Assembly: GCA_965240325.2 (NCBI GenBank)
Contig: OZ251224.1
Span: forward strand, 2,418,001-2,482,000
From: Rebecca billardiae RCC1528
Taxonomy: Eukaryota; Haptophyta
Reading direction: 5' to 3'
Length of the DNA stretch: 64,000 nt
Part shown: piece by piece, positions 20,940 through 30,766 of the stretch
Position numbering within the stretch: the first letter of the stretch is position 1
Layout: the number at the start of each line of letters is the position of its first letter
Notes under the pieces: model-generated
The model's database searches: none
What the model saw: the letters and a program-made list of their open reading frames with translations, nothing else
Told to the model about the DNA's origin: nothing
Made by a program: the position numbers and the translations under genes

Positions 20940-22130
20940 AGCAGCTGGGCCGTTGGGATGGTCCTGCACGGATGACGGCGGTCGCCGCGGCTGACAGCTT
21001 GGTGTCACTGGTTCGAAGGGCCTGGACGACGGACGCGCCGAGCGTGGTGACGCTGCTCGATGCGCCCACGGCACTGCCAAGCGCGCTGGAGCCGCTGCCT
21101 CGAGCACTACTGTGCCCGCGCCCAGCTTGGGCAGCAGCAGCTGCGCTCAACTCCGCGCCGCGTGCCGTGGCAGCAGCAGGGATGGTGCCACGGCGGCCGG
21201 CGGCGGTCGACGGAGCTGTCGGCTCGGCGGTGCACGCCCGAGGGGCCTGGGCGGTGGGCGCACCGAACGCGGTGCCGCTGCTCGCCTCGCCCATGGCGCT
21301 GGAGCCGCTGCCATCCGACGCTGCTGCGCCCGCGCCAAGCTTGGGCAGCAGCGGCTGCGCTCGACTCCGCGCCGCGTGGGGCGGCAGCACCAGGGATGGT
21401 GCTACGGCGGGCGACGACGGTCGCTAGAGCTGAAAGCTCGGCGGTGTGCGCCTGAGGGGCCTGGGCGGTGGGCGCACCGAACGCGGTGCCGCTGCTCGCC
21501 TCGCCCATGGCGCTGGAGCCGCTGCCATCCGACGCTGCTGCGCCCGCGCCAAGCTTGGGCAGCAGCGGCTGCGCTCGACTCCGCGCAGAGTGCGGCGGCA
21601 GCAGCAGGGATGGTGCCACGGCGGGCGGCGGCGGTCGACGGAGCTGTCGGCTCGGCGGTGCACGCCCGAGGGGCCTGGGCGCTGGACGCACCGAACGCGG
21701 TGCCGCTGCTCGCCTCGCCCATGGCGCTGGAGCCGCTGCCATCCGACGCTGCTGCACCCGCGCCAAGCTTGCGCAGCAGCGGCTGCGCTCGACTCCGCGC
21801 CGCGTGGGGCGGCAGCAGCAGGGATGGTGCTACGGTGGGCGACGACGCTAGAGCTGAAAGCTCGGCGGTGTGCGCCTGAGGGGCCTGGGCGGTGGGTGCA
21901 TTGAGCGCGCTGACGCCTCTCGCCTCGCCCGGCGCGCTCGAGCCGCTGCCATCCGATGCTGCCGCGCCCGCGCCCTGTCGCGCCGAGTGCGGCTGCAGCA
22001 TCAGGGATGGCGCCACGGCGGGCGGGCGGCGGTGCATGCAGCTAGCAGCTCGGTGCTGCACGCGCGAGGGGCCTGGGCGGCAGACGCGCGCAATGCAGTG
22101 ACGCTGATGCACGCGTCAGGCGCGCTGGCC
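20940..22130 (+). repeat. ~214-bp tandem repeats, left array inside element B
   Basis: Units recur at 214-bp spacing: the string CACCGAACGCGGTGCC occurs near 21261, 21475 and 21689, and a diverged unit follows about 209 bp later. Each unit contains CCATGGCGCTGGAGCCGCTG. Because 214 is not a multiple of three, the reading frame rotates between units, so this is unlikely to be protein-coding despite long open frames. Confidence 0.85.
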
Positions 22131-22914
22131 AGCCCCCGGAGCTGTTGCTACGACACTTCTTCTGTCCTGCTGCGAGCCGAGCCGCCAGCAGGTTCCGGGG
22201 CGGGCAATGCCGGTCAGCTCATATTCATAAGGCCGGCGGCGCATACCAGTCGTAGCCCGGCAGGTAGGCGATGCAGAAGTTATCAGCAGCATCATGCATC
22301 GTCATCACTACATCAGCATCTGCCTAGACGAGTACGACGTAAGAACTCTTTAAATTATCCACGCGTACTACGGCACCGAGCATATATCTCGAATCATCGT
22401 CAATCTGCTCCGACTAGCCGTTCAGAGCGGTACTCCGACTACGACGATGCATCAGCCAGCTCCGGGGCGGCGGCTGTCCGACACTCTGCCGTCATGTGCG
22501 TATATATATATCTGAAGTGACTCTTACTCCACCTAGCGGTCTATCCGGATCGGTACCCTGGCGGCGGTGTTGTCGTCTGTCCGCCGTCACAGCCTGACTG
22601 CTCGCGTAGCTAGTCACTTATCAGTGATGTGATGGTCTCGTCGTCCGCGTCCGGCCGGACTGTCGCGACGACAAGTCGTGCTGGGCCTGGCGGCTCACAG
22701 TGTAAGTTAGTAGAAGCTAACTCATCAATGTACGAGCATCAGTAGTGAGCAGCAGCAGTAGCAGCTCGACTGCTGGCGTCATCACCGTGCTACACTCCGG
22801 CGCGACACGGTCACGGTCAGCTGGTCAGCAGTCTATACTTATACGCCGGGACCGTAGTACTGTAGTAGAGTACGTATGATACAGTAGTTTTAACGACGAC
22901 CGGTCGGCGCGCGT
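22131..22914. other. Central spacer of element B
   Basis: This unique, less GC-rich stretch lies between the two inverted repeat arrays. I find no gene, no transposase motif and no obvious structure beyond short AT-rich patches. Confidence 0.6.
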
Positions 22915-24900
22915 GCCAAGCAGCACTCAGCACCGCCCGACCACCGCCGCCGGCTTGGCCGTGGCACCTCCCTGCTGCTACCACCGCATGCGGCGCGAAG
23001 CCTCCGGAGCGCAGCTGCTGCCAGGCCTGCCAGCTGCAGCCGTGCAGCGGCGCCGGGGCACGGGCGCAGCGGCATCGGATGGCAGAGGCTCGAGCGCGCT
23101 ACGGAACGAGGCGAGCGGCTACACCGCGCTCGGTGCGTCCAGCGCCCACGCCTCTCGGGTGGGCACTGCCAAGCTTTCAGCTGCTGCGGCCGCCCGCCGT
23201 GGCACCATCCCTGCTGCTGCTGCCGCACGCGGCGCGGAGTGGAGCGCTGCTGCTGCTGCCCTGGCCGGGCGCGGGCGCAGCAGCACTGGATGGCAGCGGC
23301 TCCAGCGCTATGGGCGAGGCGAGCAGCGGCACCGCGCTCGGTGCGTCCAGCGCCCAGGCCCCTCGGGCGTGCACCGCCGAGCTGCCGGCTGCAGCAACCA
23401 CCGCCGCCCGCCGTGCCACCATCCCTGCTGCTGCTGCCGCACGCGGTGCGGAGTCGAGCGCAGCCGCTGCTGCCCAAGCTGGGCGCGGGCGCAGCAGCGT
23501 CGGATGGCAGCGGCTCGAGCGCCATGGGCGAGGCGAGCAGCGGCACCGCGTTCGGTGCGCCCAGCGCCCAGGCCCCTCGGGCGTGCGCTGCCGAGCTTCC
23601 AGCTGCGTCGACCGCCGCCGCCCGCCGTGGCACCATCCCTGCTGCTGCCGCCGCACGCGGCGCGGAGTCAGGCGCGGCTGCTGCTGCCCAAGCTGGGCGC
23701 TGGTGCAGCAGCATCGGATGGCAGCGGCTCCAGCGCGCTGCGGGAGGCGAGCAGCGGCACCGCGTTCGGTGCGCCCACCGCCCAGGCCCCTCGGGCGTGC
23801 ACCGCCGAGCTTTCAGCTCCAGCGACCCACGCCGCCCGCCGTGGCACCATCCCTGCTGCTGCCGCCGCACTCGGCGCGGAGTCGAGCGCAGCCGCTGCTG
23901 CCCAAGCTTGGCGCGGGCGCAGCAGCGTCGGATGGCAGCGGCTCGAGCGCCATGGGCGAGGCGAGCAGCGGCACCGCGTTCGGTGCGCCCACCGCCCAGG
24001 CCCCTCGGGCGCACACAGCCGAGCTTTCAGCTCCAGCGACCGCCGCCGCCCACCGTGGCACCATCCCTGCTGCTGCTGCCGCACGCGGCGCGGAGTCGAG
24101 CGCAGCCGCTGCTGCCCAAGCTTGGCGCGTGCGCAGCAGCGTCGGATGGCAGCGGCTCGAGCGCCATGGGCGAGGCGAGCAGCGGCACCGCGCTCGGTGC
24201 GCCCACCGCCCAGGCCCCTCGGGCGCACACAGCCGAGTTTTCAGCTCCAGCAACCGCCGCCGCCCACCGTGGCACCATCCCTGCTGCTGCTGCCGCACGC
24301 GGCGCGGAGTCTAGCGCAGCCGCTGCTGCCCAAGCTGGGCGCGGGCGCAGCAGCGTCGGATGGCAGCGGCTCCAGCGCGCTGCGGGAGGCGAGCAGTGAC
24401 ACCGCGCTCGGTGCATCCAATGCCCGGGCCCCTCGGGCGCGCACCGCCGAGCTGACAGCTGCGCCGACCCACGCCGCCCGCCGTGGCACCATCCCTGCTG
24501 CTGCAGCCAATGCGGCGCGGAGTCAAGTGCAGCTGCAGCTGGGCCCCAGCTGGGCGCGGGCACAGCAGCACCAGATGGCAGCGGCTCCAGCGCGCTGGGC
24601 AGTGCCGTGGTCGTGTGGAGCAACGTCACGGCGCTCGGCGCGTCCATCGACGAGGCCCCTCGAGCGAGCGACACCGAGCTGTCATCTGCGGCGAAAGCCG
24701 TCATCCGCCGCGGGACCATTCCAGCAGCTGCTGCCGCATGCAGTGCAGACTCGAGCGTGGCTGCCGCTGGTGTTGGCGGCCCGGATGGGCGCGGGTGCAG
24801 CATCATCAGGTGCCAGCGACCCCATCGCGGCGGGCGCGATGGGCCAGGTCGCTGCGTTTGGCGCGCCATTGCCCAGGCCGTTCAAGCGAGCACCACCGAG
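22915..24900 (-). repeat. ~214-bp tandem repeats, right array inside element B (opposite orientation)
   Basis: The same repeat unit as at 20940-22130 appears here in reverse orientation in about nine copies, making the whole interior a large inverted structure around 22.5 kb. Copies differ by scattered substitutions and small indels. Confidence 0.85.
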
Positions 24901-25131
24901 CTGTTAGTTGGAGCAACTGCTGCCGCCCGTCATTATACTGTACGTACTGCTGCTGCAGCATCAACAGCGCCGCTGTTACCAGCAGCGCTGCGCTCGTGTA
25001 TCCGAAGCAGCGCCGCATTGATGGTCCTGCGGTCTGAGTAGGGGAGTATGCCAGTAGCTCGCATGCACCTGGAGTGCAGTCCATGCCTGTACTGCCTCGC
25101 CGAGTACTACTAGAGTAGTAGGACCTCATGT

Positions 25132-25714
25132 GCTCACGCAGCTGTGCCGCTGCCGTCTCCTTGCTGTGACGCGCAGAGCAAGTCGAGGAGTGTCTGGCGA
25201 CCACCGGTGCCAGTGCTGCGCCGACAGGTAGATGCCCACCACCGGGCCGCGCCCGTAGCATGGACGATGGTGAGATGAGTGGCAGCACAGCGCACAGCTA
25301 CGAGCAAGGTTGATGTGCGACGGTATGGAGGCACGCGTGCTCGCTGCATGCTCCGAGCCCCGTGCTGCGTGCCCCCTGCTGCTTCTCGCCCTTGGTCGTC
25401 TCCTCGTCGATGCCCTCCTCCCCCGTACGCGTGAGCTCCGCGACGCCATCGGGCCAGCCTACCAACGAACAGTGGGCGTGGCGCCCTGCTGACGGCTGGC
25501 TGCCATCGCAAGCCATGCACGCCTGCACACGGCAACAGGGCCGTTTGCGCCCTGTTGCCGTGTGCACGGCCACAGCGGGCCGGTGCACACGGCAACAGCA
25601 GTGCGAAACCCCCTGAGGGTGACCCCTTTTGCGCCCCAGTGTGCACACGACAACAGGGCGCAAACGCCCCTGTTGCCGTGTGCAGTCGCCAGTGGCAAAC
25701 GCCAAACCTGGCTG
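25132..25714 (-). repeat. Right terminal inverted repeat of element B
   Basis: Reverse complement of 20153-20733, including three palindromes built on the GCACACGGCAACAGG motif between about 25522 and 25683. The 9-bp target copy follows at 25715. Confidence 0.85.
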
Positions 25715-26471
25715 AGATCTGCACGCCAGTGGGCGGCCCACTGGCGTGCAGATTTCGGGTTTCGTCAGGTTGGCGCGCGCTGGGGCGGACGCTCCCGCCG
25801 CCACCTCGCTCTCGCCTTCCGCCGCCAGGGCGAGGCCGCGCGAAGTCCAGTAGATCTTCCGATGGGACGCAGCGGGGCGGTAGCGAAGCGGTGAACTACT
25901 GTCGCTTGCGCGTGGCGCAGCGCTTCGCGCCCTCGCACCTCGACGGTCAGCTGCAGGCCCGCGAGAGCGCGAGCGTGCGCCGCCGCCACATTCAGCCAGA
26001 GCCATGCCGCGCCTTGCCTGCCGAGGCAGCGAAGAGGCACGCACGTGAAGCCGCTGGGCACCATGGCGCGCGCCCACGGCCGTACTGTCACATGGCTCAC
26101 GCCATCCTTGGATGCGCGCCTCGGGTTGCGCTCAGCGCGCGCATACTTTGCGGGGACGACAGCACGGCTGAAGCCGAGAGGCGGCGCACACGCCCGTGCG
26201 GGCTCAAGGCGCCGAGCAGATGGTCAGACGCGAGTTGCCCGGCGCAGGGCGGCGCAGAAAGGCCCTTTGCCTCTGCCCGACCGCGTGCGCCATCGCCGCG
26301 TGCACGTCTACGACCGCGGCGGCGCGGCAGCGGGCGGCGCCTCGCGGCGGATGGCTGTGGCGGGCGCACGCGGCGGGTTTTGAATTTCTCTCATTTTCCG
26401 AGTTTCCCAAATCCTGAGGTCTGGACCGGTTGGAAGATTCCGCCAATCCGTGCGCAGGTTGGGGGAGCGCG

Positions 26472-28031
26472 ATGGCGACGCTCAGGAGACGACGCGGGTC
26501 TCGGCTGCTGCTGCTGCTGCCGCTGCTGCTGCTCGCGGCGCTGGGCGCGTCGACGCGCGACGCCGCCGCCGCCGCCAGCGCCGGCGGCGAGGGCGGCGGC
26601 AGCGTGGAGACCGACGGCGCGGGCGCGGCGCCGCCGTGCGCCGACGACGCGATGGCGTGCGCGTACCGCCGGATGCGCGCGCGCAGCGCGCGGCTGCTCG
26701 CCGGCACGCGCGCCGACGCCGCGACGCTCGCGTACCAGCGCGACGTGCTCGAGCGTACGCGCCCGTTCTGGGAGATGGCGCGGCGGAGTACGGACGCGTG
26801 CACGCCGGCGCGCGCGGGCGAGCGCCGGTACACGCTGCGCGGCGACCACACGCTCGACGCGCGCTGGCGCGAGTGGGCGCGCGCCGGCGCGGTGCCGCGC
26901 GCCGTGTACGTGCCGCTGCCGTGGCAGTTCCTGATCGAGCGGTGCGCGCGCGGCGGGAACACGCGGCCGCTGCGCGACGCGCTCGCGCTCGTCGGCGCGC
27001 TCAGGCTCGCGCAGTACCCCCACTTCATCACGCTGATGCAGGCGTCGCTCTCGCAGATCGGTGGGCTGCTGCCGCCGGGCGGCGAGTCGGCGCGGCAGCT
27101 GGAGCGGCTGGAGCGGCACGTCGGCCTCGTGCTCGACGCGCGCGGGGACCACGGCGAGCGCCGCGCGGTGGTCTCGCGCGAGCGCGAGGCGCACGAGCGC
27201 CGCGTCGCCGCCGCGCTCGCGCCGCGCACCCGGCCAATCCCGCTCCTTTGGGATGCGCCGCTGCCGCACGCGCCGCCCGAGCGTAAGCGCGCCGAGGTGT
27301 TCTTCGCGGGGCGGTGCACGTCCGCGGCGCGCTGCGCGGCGTCGCGCGCGATCGCGAGGGCGGCGGCGGCGGCGGCGGCGCGCGGCGGCGGCGCGGAGGA
27401 GGGCGCGCCGGTGGCCGAGCTGCTCGCGCGCGCGCCCGCCGCCGCCGAGCCGCGGGGCGGCGCCGGCGCGTCGGCGCGCGCGCCGCCGCGGCCGCGGCTC
27501 GCGTGGGGCCACGCGGAGCGGTGCACCCCCGTGCCGCCGTCCGCCGGCCGCGGCGGGCGGCTGCCGCCCGAGGTCTTCCGCCGGCGGCAGGCGCGCGCGC
27601 TCTGGTTCGTCGCGCCGCGCGGCACGTTCCGCGCGTCGTTCAACATGTACGAGGCGCTGCAGCAGGGCTCGCTGCCGGTGCACGTTTGGATGGAGGAGCG
27701 TACCAAGTGCAGCCCGTGCACGTGCGCGGCGCCGGCGAAGGTGCGGCCGCCCGCGGGCTCGCACGCGCCGTGGCTGCCGTACGCCGACCTGGGCGTCGAC
27801 TTTGGCGCGCTCGGGCTCGTGCTCCACGCGTCCAAGGCGGCGTACCTGCCCGCGCGGCTGGCCAACGCCACGGCCGACGCGGCCGAGCTGCGCGCGCGGC
27901 TGCGGCGCGTTGCGTCCCTCCGGCCGCTCTTCACGCCCAACGGCACGGCCGAGTACGTGCGCTACGCGGCGGCGCGGCTCGCGGCCAAGACGCGCGGCCC
28001 GGCGGCGGCCAGGTCGGGCGGGAGGCGATAG
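26472..28031 (+). CDS. Exostosin-like (GT47) glycosyltransferase
   Basis: ATG 26472 (MATLRRRRGSRLLLLL) gives 519 residues with an N-terminal hydrophobic signal anchor followed by a low-complexity stem, as in type II Golgi enzymes. The C-terminal half carries the exostosin signature: APRGTFRASFNMYEALQQG, then SLPVHVWMEE, then PYADLGVDFGALGLVL. This corresponds to the usual pattern of P-x-G, an Arg/Asn-containing helix with EAL, a GxxPV strand and the acidic W/F region. VEVFFAGRCTS-type sequence near residue 275 matches the earlier F-F-x-G-R block. GT47 enzymes use nucleotide sugars to build heparan-type or cell-wall glycans; the exact donor and acceptor are unknown. An in-frame ATG 14 codons upstream is less likely because it would precede the anchor. 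The promoter is squeezed between transposon E (ending 26430) and the start. Confidence 0.65.
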   Translation: MATLRRRRGSRLLLLLPLLLLAALGASTRDAAAAASAGGEGGGSVETDGAGAAPPCADDAMACAYRRMRARSARLLAGTRADAATLAYQRDVLERTRPFWEMARRSTDACTPARAGERRYTLRGDHTLDARWREWARAGAVPRAVYVPLPWQFLIERCARGGNTRPLRDALALVGALRLAQYPHFITLMQASLSQIGGLLPPGGESARQLERLERHVGLVLDARGDHGERRAVVSREREAHERRVAAALAPRTRPIPLLWDAPLPHAPPERKRAEVFFAGRCTSAARCAASRAIARAAAAAAARGGGAEEGAPVAELLARAPAAAEPRGGAGASARAPPRPRLAWGHAERCTPVPPSAGRGGRLPPEVFRRRQARALWFVAPRGTFRASFNMYEALQQGSLPVHVWMEERTKCSPCTCAAPAKVRPPAGSHAPWLPYADLGVDFGALGLVLHASKAAYLPARLANATADAAELRARLRRVASLRPLFTPNGTAEYVRYAAARLAAKTRGPAAARSGGRR

Positions 28032-28426
28032 CGTCGCCGCCGCCGGCGCGCTAAAGGTGGCGGGCATCACGACCGACGGTCAGGGCCGTCGCAGGCGGTG
28101 ACGTAGCTCGTAACGCCGCCGCAGCAAGTTGTGACCGTCACACGGAGCAGTCTCAGCACTGCAGCACTGCACGGTGGACGAACGGACGGCGCGGTGAATC
28201 GTTCATGACGACGATCGACGGCGACGCCGCCGCCGTCTAATGCAGCGACTTGTTCCATCGGTTCGGTCCTGCCTGACCCGCCGACTCCGTGTCTCGCACG
28301 GTATTTGACGAATTGATCAAAGGAATCAAGTTGATGATGGTCGTCCTGTGCTCCCGACCGCGGCAGTCTGCGCCCCTGAGTCAATCAGTGTTCAAGTACC
28401 GTGAGGAAGTGAGCACGTTCGTACGT
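28032..28426. other. Intergenic region before the tRNA gene
   Basis: There is no supportable coding sequence between the GT47-like gene and the tRNA. Sequence composition is close to balanced and nothing repetitive is seen. Confidence 0.5.
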
Positions 28427-28501
28427 GCCCGTGTAGCTCAGTTAGGTCAGAGCGTTCGACCAATAATCGAAAGGTCACCAGTTCGAGCCTGGTCATGGGT
28501 A
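28427..28501 (+). tRNA. tRNA-Ile (AAT anticodon)
   Basis: A full cloverleaf can be drawn. The acceptor GCCCGTG pairs with CATGGGT with two G-U pairs. The D arm is GCTC/GAGC with GG in the loop, the anticodon stem is TTCGA/TCGAA, the variable loop is AGGTC, and the T arm is ACCAG/CTGGT with loop TTCGAGC. The seven-base anticodon loop CCAATAA puts AAT at 28462-28464, hence Ile reading ATT (and ATC after inosine modification). Internal Pol III A and B boxes are intact. Position 33, normally T, is C. The next three bases are CCA (28502-28504), which eukaryotic tRNA genes do not need to encode. Confidence 0.93.
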
Positions 28502-28504
28502 CCA

Positions 28505-28508
28505 TTTT
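28505..28508 (+). terminator. Pol III T-run terminator of tRNA-Ile
   Basis: TTTT follows the tRNA and CCA directly, the usual minimal RNA polymerase III stop signal. Confidence 0.75.
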
Positions 28509-28793
28509 GTCCCCGTTCTTCACACCGGATGCGTCGCTTTTTGTCCTCTTGTTTTCGCGCTGGCGGTCTTGGCCTTGGCTTCAGTTGCTCGGGCACGTTG
28601 CATGCGCCAGCCCGCCAGGCGAGTGAGACGGCTACCGTGACCGTGCATCTGGCATCAGCGCGAACGGCGTCGTCTGCGATACGAAGTCACTGAGCGTCAT
28701 TCGGATCCGGGATCGGGCCCGCCGACACGGGTCCGGTCTGCGGCGACGACGGACGAGTGTCGAGTGTGGGCCCGTCCGGCGACGCGCGTCCGA

Positions 28794-28867
28794 CATGATC
28801 CAACGGGCTTGCGCTCCAGCTCGCCGCGCACATGATCCAACAGGCTTGCGCTCCAGCTCGCCGCGCC
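28794..28867. repeat. 37-bp direct tandem duplication
   Basis: CATGATCCAACGGGCTTGCG and the following 17 bases are repeated immediately with one substitution. The surrounding 28509-28990 is otherwise without a recognisable gene. Confidence 0.85.
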
Positions 28868-28990
28868 CGGCAGGCGGCCGGGGCGGGTCGCGCCGCCGTG
28901 CTGATGCGAGCCTCTCGAGCGCAGCGCAGCGGGTGGGGGGCGCGCACGCTCTCGCCCACGCCCTCCTGCGCTCCAATCGTGTCGTCACCG

Positions 28991-29162
28991 GCCCCCTCAG
29001 CCGATCCAGCGGCTGCCGCGCGCAAACGGCGAGGCCGACGCCCACGCGCGCACGGGCGGCTGCGGCACGGGGCGCGGCCCCCTCAGCCGATCCAGCGGCT
29101 GCCGCGCGCGAACGGCGAGCCTGACGCCCACGCGCGCACGGGCGGCTGAGGCACGGGGCGCG
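28991..29162. repeat. 86-bp direct tandem duplication
   Basis: The two copies start at 28991 and 29077 (GCCCCCTCAGCCGATCC). The second overlaps the 3' end of the MFI-like coding sequence, whose stop codon (29083-29085) lies within it, so the C-terminus of that gene may have been reshaped by the duplication. Confidence 0.85.
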
Positions 29163-29691
29163 GGTGGCCCTGCGCGCCGTAAATCCCGCCCTCCGCCGTG
29201 CGGCGCAGCGTGCGCGCCGCCCCGGCGGCGGGGCCGCGCGGGCCGCCGCCCGCGCCGCCGCGCTGCGGACGGCCGCCGCCGCCGCCGCCGCCACTGCCGC
29301 CGAGCGTCCGCCAGCTGGGCGGCGCGCTCGACGGCCTGGGGCCGCCAGCGGCCGCGCGGCCGAGGCGCGCGACTGGCGTGTGCGTCGTGACGCTGTACAT
29401 CACGGTGGGCGGGAACGCCTCGCCTCCGAGCCGCAATCGCACGCGCGCGCGCGACGCCGGGTCGGCGAGCAGAGCGGCCTCGCGCGGCTCGAGGCCGGCG
29501 AGCACGGTGTGCGCGCCCACGAGCTCGGCGCGGCGCAGCTGCGTGCGGAGCAGCTGGAAGAGCGCGGCCTCGCGGTGCGCGATGAACGCGCGCTGCACGC
29601 GCCGCGCCGCCTCATCGGTCGAGAGGCCCGACGGCCGTCGCCGGCGCGCGCCCGTGCTGCTGCGGCGAGGCGGGGCAGCAGACGACATCAT
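29083..29691 (-). CDS. C11orf65/MFI-like protein with IQ motif
   Basis: ATG 29691 (MMSSAAPPRRS) gives 202 residues. Residues ~24-104 match the conserved core of animal and protist C11orf65 (mitochondrial fission regulator MFI): an IQ-like helix AARRVQRAFIAHREAALF, then LEPREAALLADP, then the hallmark RVRLRLGGEAFPPTVMYSV. Animal MFI regulates DRP1-dependent mitochondrial fission, but in protists the family is uncharacterised, so function is inferred only at the level of homology. Residues ~120-202 are Gly/Pro/Arg-rich and disordered. The gene is divergent from the methyltransferase, with starts 121 bp apart. The open frame extends upstream past the start as an antisense shadow of that methyltransferase. 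Confidence 0.7.
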   Translation of the reverse strand: MMSSAAPPRRSSTGARRRRPSGLSTDEAARRVQRAFIAHREAALFQLLRTQLRRAELVGAHTVLAGLEPREAALLADPASRARVRLRLGGEAFPPTVMYSVTTHTPVARLGRAAAGGPRPSSAPPSWRTLGGSGGGGGGGRPQRGGAGGGPRGPAAGAARTLRRTAEGGIYGAQGHPRPVPQPPVRAWASGSPFARGSRWIG

Positions 29692-29812
29692 CTCGTCGGG
29701 CAAGTGCTCGCCAGCGGCGCCATAAAATGGGAAGACGATGCAGTAGTTGATTTGGCCGCGCCCTGACTGTAACGACCACGTAACGACCACTCGACCCCAG
29801 CAGCTCACCAAC
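29692..29812. promoter_or_regulatory. Shared divergent promoter region (121 bp)
   Basis: This is all the sequence between the starts of the minus-strand MFI-like gene and the plus-strand methyltransferase, so both promoters must lie in or overlap it. It contains a short direct repeat GTAACGACCAC (two copies near 29769-29790). No TATA box is obvious. Confidence 0.5.
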
Positions 29813-30766
29813 ATGGCGGCGACGAGCACCATCACCCTCGGCGCCGTGCTCGTCGCCGCCGCCCTCCTCCTGCTCGGGTGCGCGGCGTGTCGGCCGCGCC
29901 GGCGCCCGCGCGGCGGGGCCGGCGTGGCTGCGCCGGACACCTTCGTCGGCTCGCTCGTGCACGCGCTCAACGCGCCCTCGACCACGCAGTGGCTCAACCT
30001 CGGGCTGTGGCCGCGCGGCGCTCGCGGCGGCGCGTCAGCGTACGCGGCCGCGGCCGAGGCGCTGGCCGCGCGCGTGGGCGAGGCCGCGAGCGTGCGTCGC
30101 GGGTGCGCGGTGCTCGACGTGGGCTGCGGCTTCGGCGAGAGCCTCGTGCTCTGGCTCTCGCCGCGCTTCCGCGCCGCGCGCGCCGTCGGCGTCAACGCGT
30201 CTGCCGCCGAGGTTGCGGGCGCGCGCGCGCGCGTGCGCGCGGCAGAGGCGTCCGACGGCGCCGTCGTGGTGTGCGCGGACGCGGCGGCGCTGCCCGAGGC
30301 GCTCTGCGCCGGCGACTTCCACGCCGTCGTCTCCGTCGACGCGGCGTACCACTTCCGCCCGCGCGACGCGTTCCTACGCGGCGCGTGGCGCGCGCTCGCG
30401 CCAGGCGGCTCGTTCGCCGCGGCCGACGTGGTCGGCGGCGGCGGCGGCGGCGCGCGCGCGCAGGCGTCGTGGCGGCGGCGTGCGTTCTGCGTGCTCGCGG
30501 GGATCCCGCTCGTCAACCTCGCGCCCGACGCCGCCGCGTACGAGGCGCGGCTGCGCGGCCTCGGCTTCGAGGCGGTCGCGGCCGAGGACGTGACCGAGGC
30601 CGTTCTCGGCGGCTTTGGCGCGTGGGCGGCCGCGCACGAGGCGTGGGCGGTGCGGCTCGCGGGGCGCTTCATCCGCGCGATGCGCGCCCACGCGGACGTG
30701 CGTTTCGTCGTCGTGCGCGGCACCAAGCCCAGGCCGTCGGGGCCGTCACTACCCGATGGCGATTGA
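29813..30766 (+). CDS. Membrane-anchored SAM-dependent methyltransferase
   Basis: ATG 29813 (MAATSTITLGAVLVAAALLL) gives 317 residues. Residues ~5-25 form one hydrophobic anchor followed by an Arg-rich stretch. The class I methyltransferase motif I, AVLDVGCGFGESL, is at ~99-111. A later acidic residue in VVVCADAAALPE fits motif II, and VSVDAAYHFRPRDAFLRGAW fits the post-motif seen in ubiquinone/tocopherol/sterol-type C-methyltransferases, which also carry the preceding WLNLGLW segment seen here at ~60. It probably methylates a small hydrophobic substrate at a membrane; the substrate cannot be named. There are no introns. It shares a 121-bp divergent promoter with the MFI-like gene. Confidence 0.8.
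   Translation: MAATSTITLGAVLVAAALLLLGCAACRPRRRPRGGAGVAAPDTFVGSLVHALNAPSTTQWLNLGLWPRGARGGASAYAAAAEALAARVGEAASVRRGCAVLDVGCGFGESLVLWLSPRFRAARAVGVNASAAEVAGARARVRAAEASDGAVVVCADAAALPEALCAGDFHAVVSVDAAYHFRPRDAFLRGAWRALAPGGSFAAADVVGGGGGGARAQASWRRRAFCVLAGIPLVNLAPDAAAYEARLRGLGFEAVAAEDVTEAVLGGFGAWAAAHEAWAVRLAGRFIRAMRAHADVRFVVVRGTKPRPSGPSLPDGD

Larger units (their letters stand above)
20153..25714. mobile_element. Element B: 5.6 kb foldback transposon nested in E
   Basis: The arms 20153-20733 and 25132-25714 are inverted copies of about 580 bp; matching is essentially perfect from TGGCGTTTGCC inward and poorer in the outer 8-10 bp. AGATCTGCA occurs directly at 20144-20152 and 25715-25723, immediately outside, as a 9-bp target duplication. 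The outer arms hold several hairpins built from GCACACGGCAACAGG. The interior carries two oppositely oriented arrays of a ~214-bp repeat around a central spacer. No transposase-like protein is visible, so it is non-autonomous. The same family restarts at about 63295. Confidence 0.83.
20118..26430. mobile_element. Element E interrupted by element B
   Basis: Perfect 21-bp inverted ends lie at 20118-20138 and 26410-26430 (core CCGGTCCAGACCTCAGG). Removing element B and one copy of its 9-bp target leaves about 742 bp. The reconstructed element contains a palindrome straddling the insertion point (AGATCTGCACGCCAGTGGGC and its complement, ending at 25755) and a GC-rich body, 25770-26380, that recurs at 32758-33553. 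No coding capacity is seen and no target duplication of E itself is apparent. The GT47-like gene starts 42 bp to the right. Confidence 0.65.

Noticed and set aside
22890-24907. Long open frames on both strands in the 214-bp repeats
   Set aside because: The repeat length is not a multiple of three, so frames rotate between units, and the same peptides appear on both strands in inverted copies. GC-rich repeat DNA explains the openness.
25310-25930. Cys/Pro-rich frames at the right end of element B as a host gene
   Set aside because: They are mirrored in the left arm at 20150-20730 and belong to the inverted repeat.
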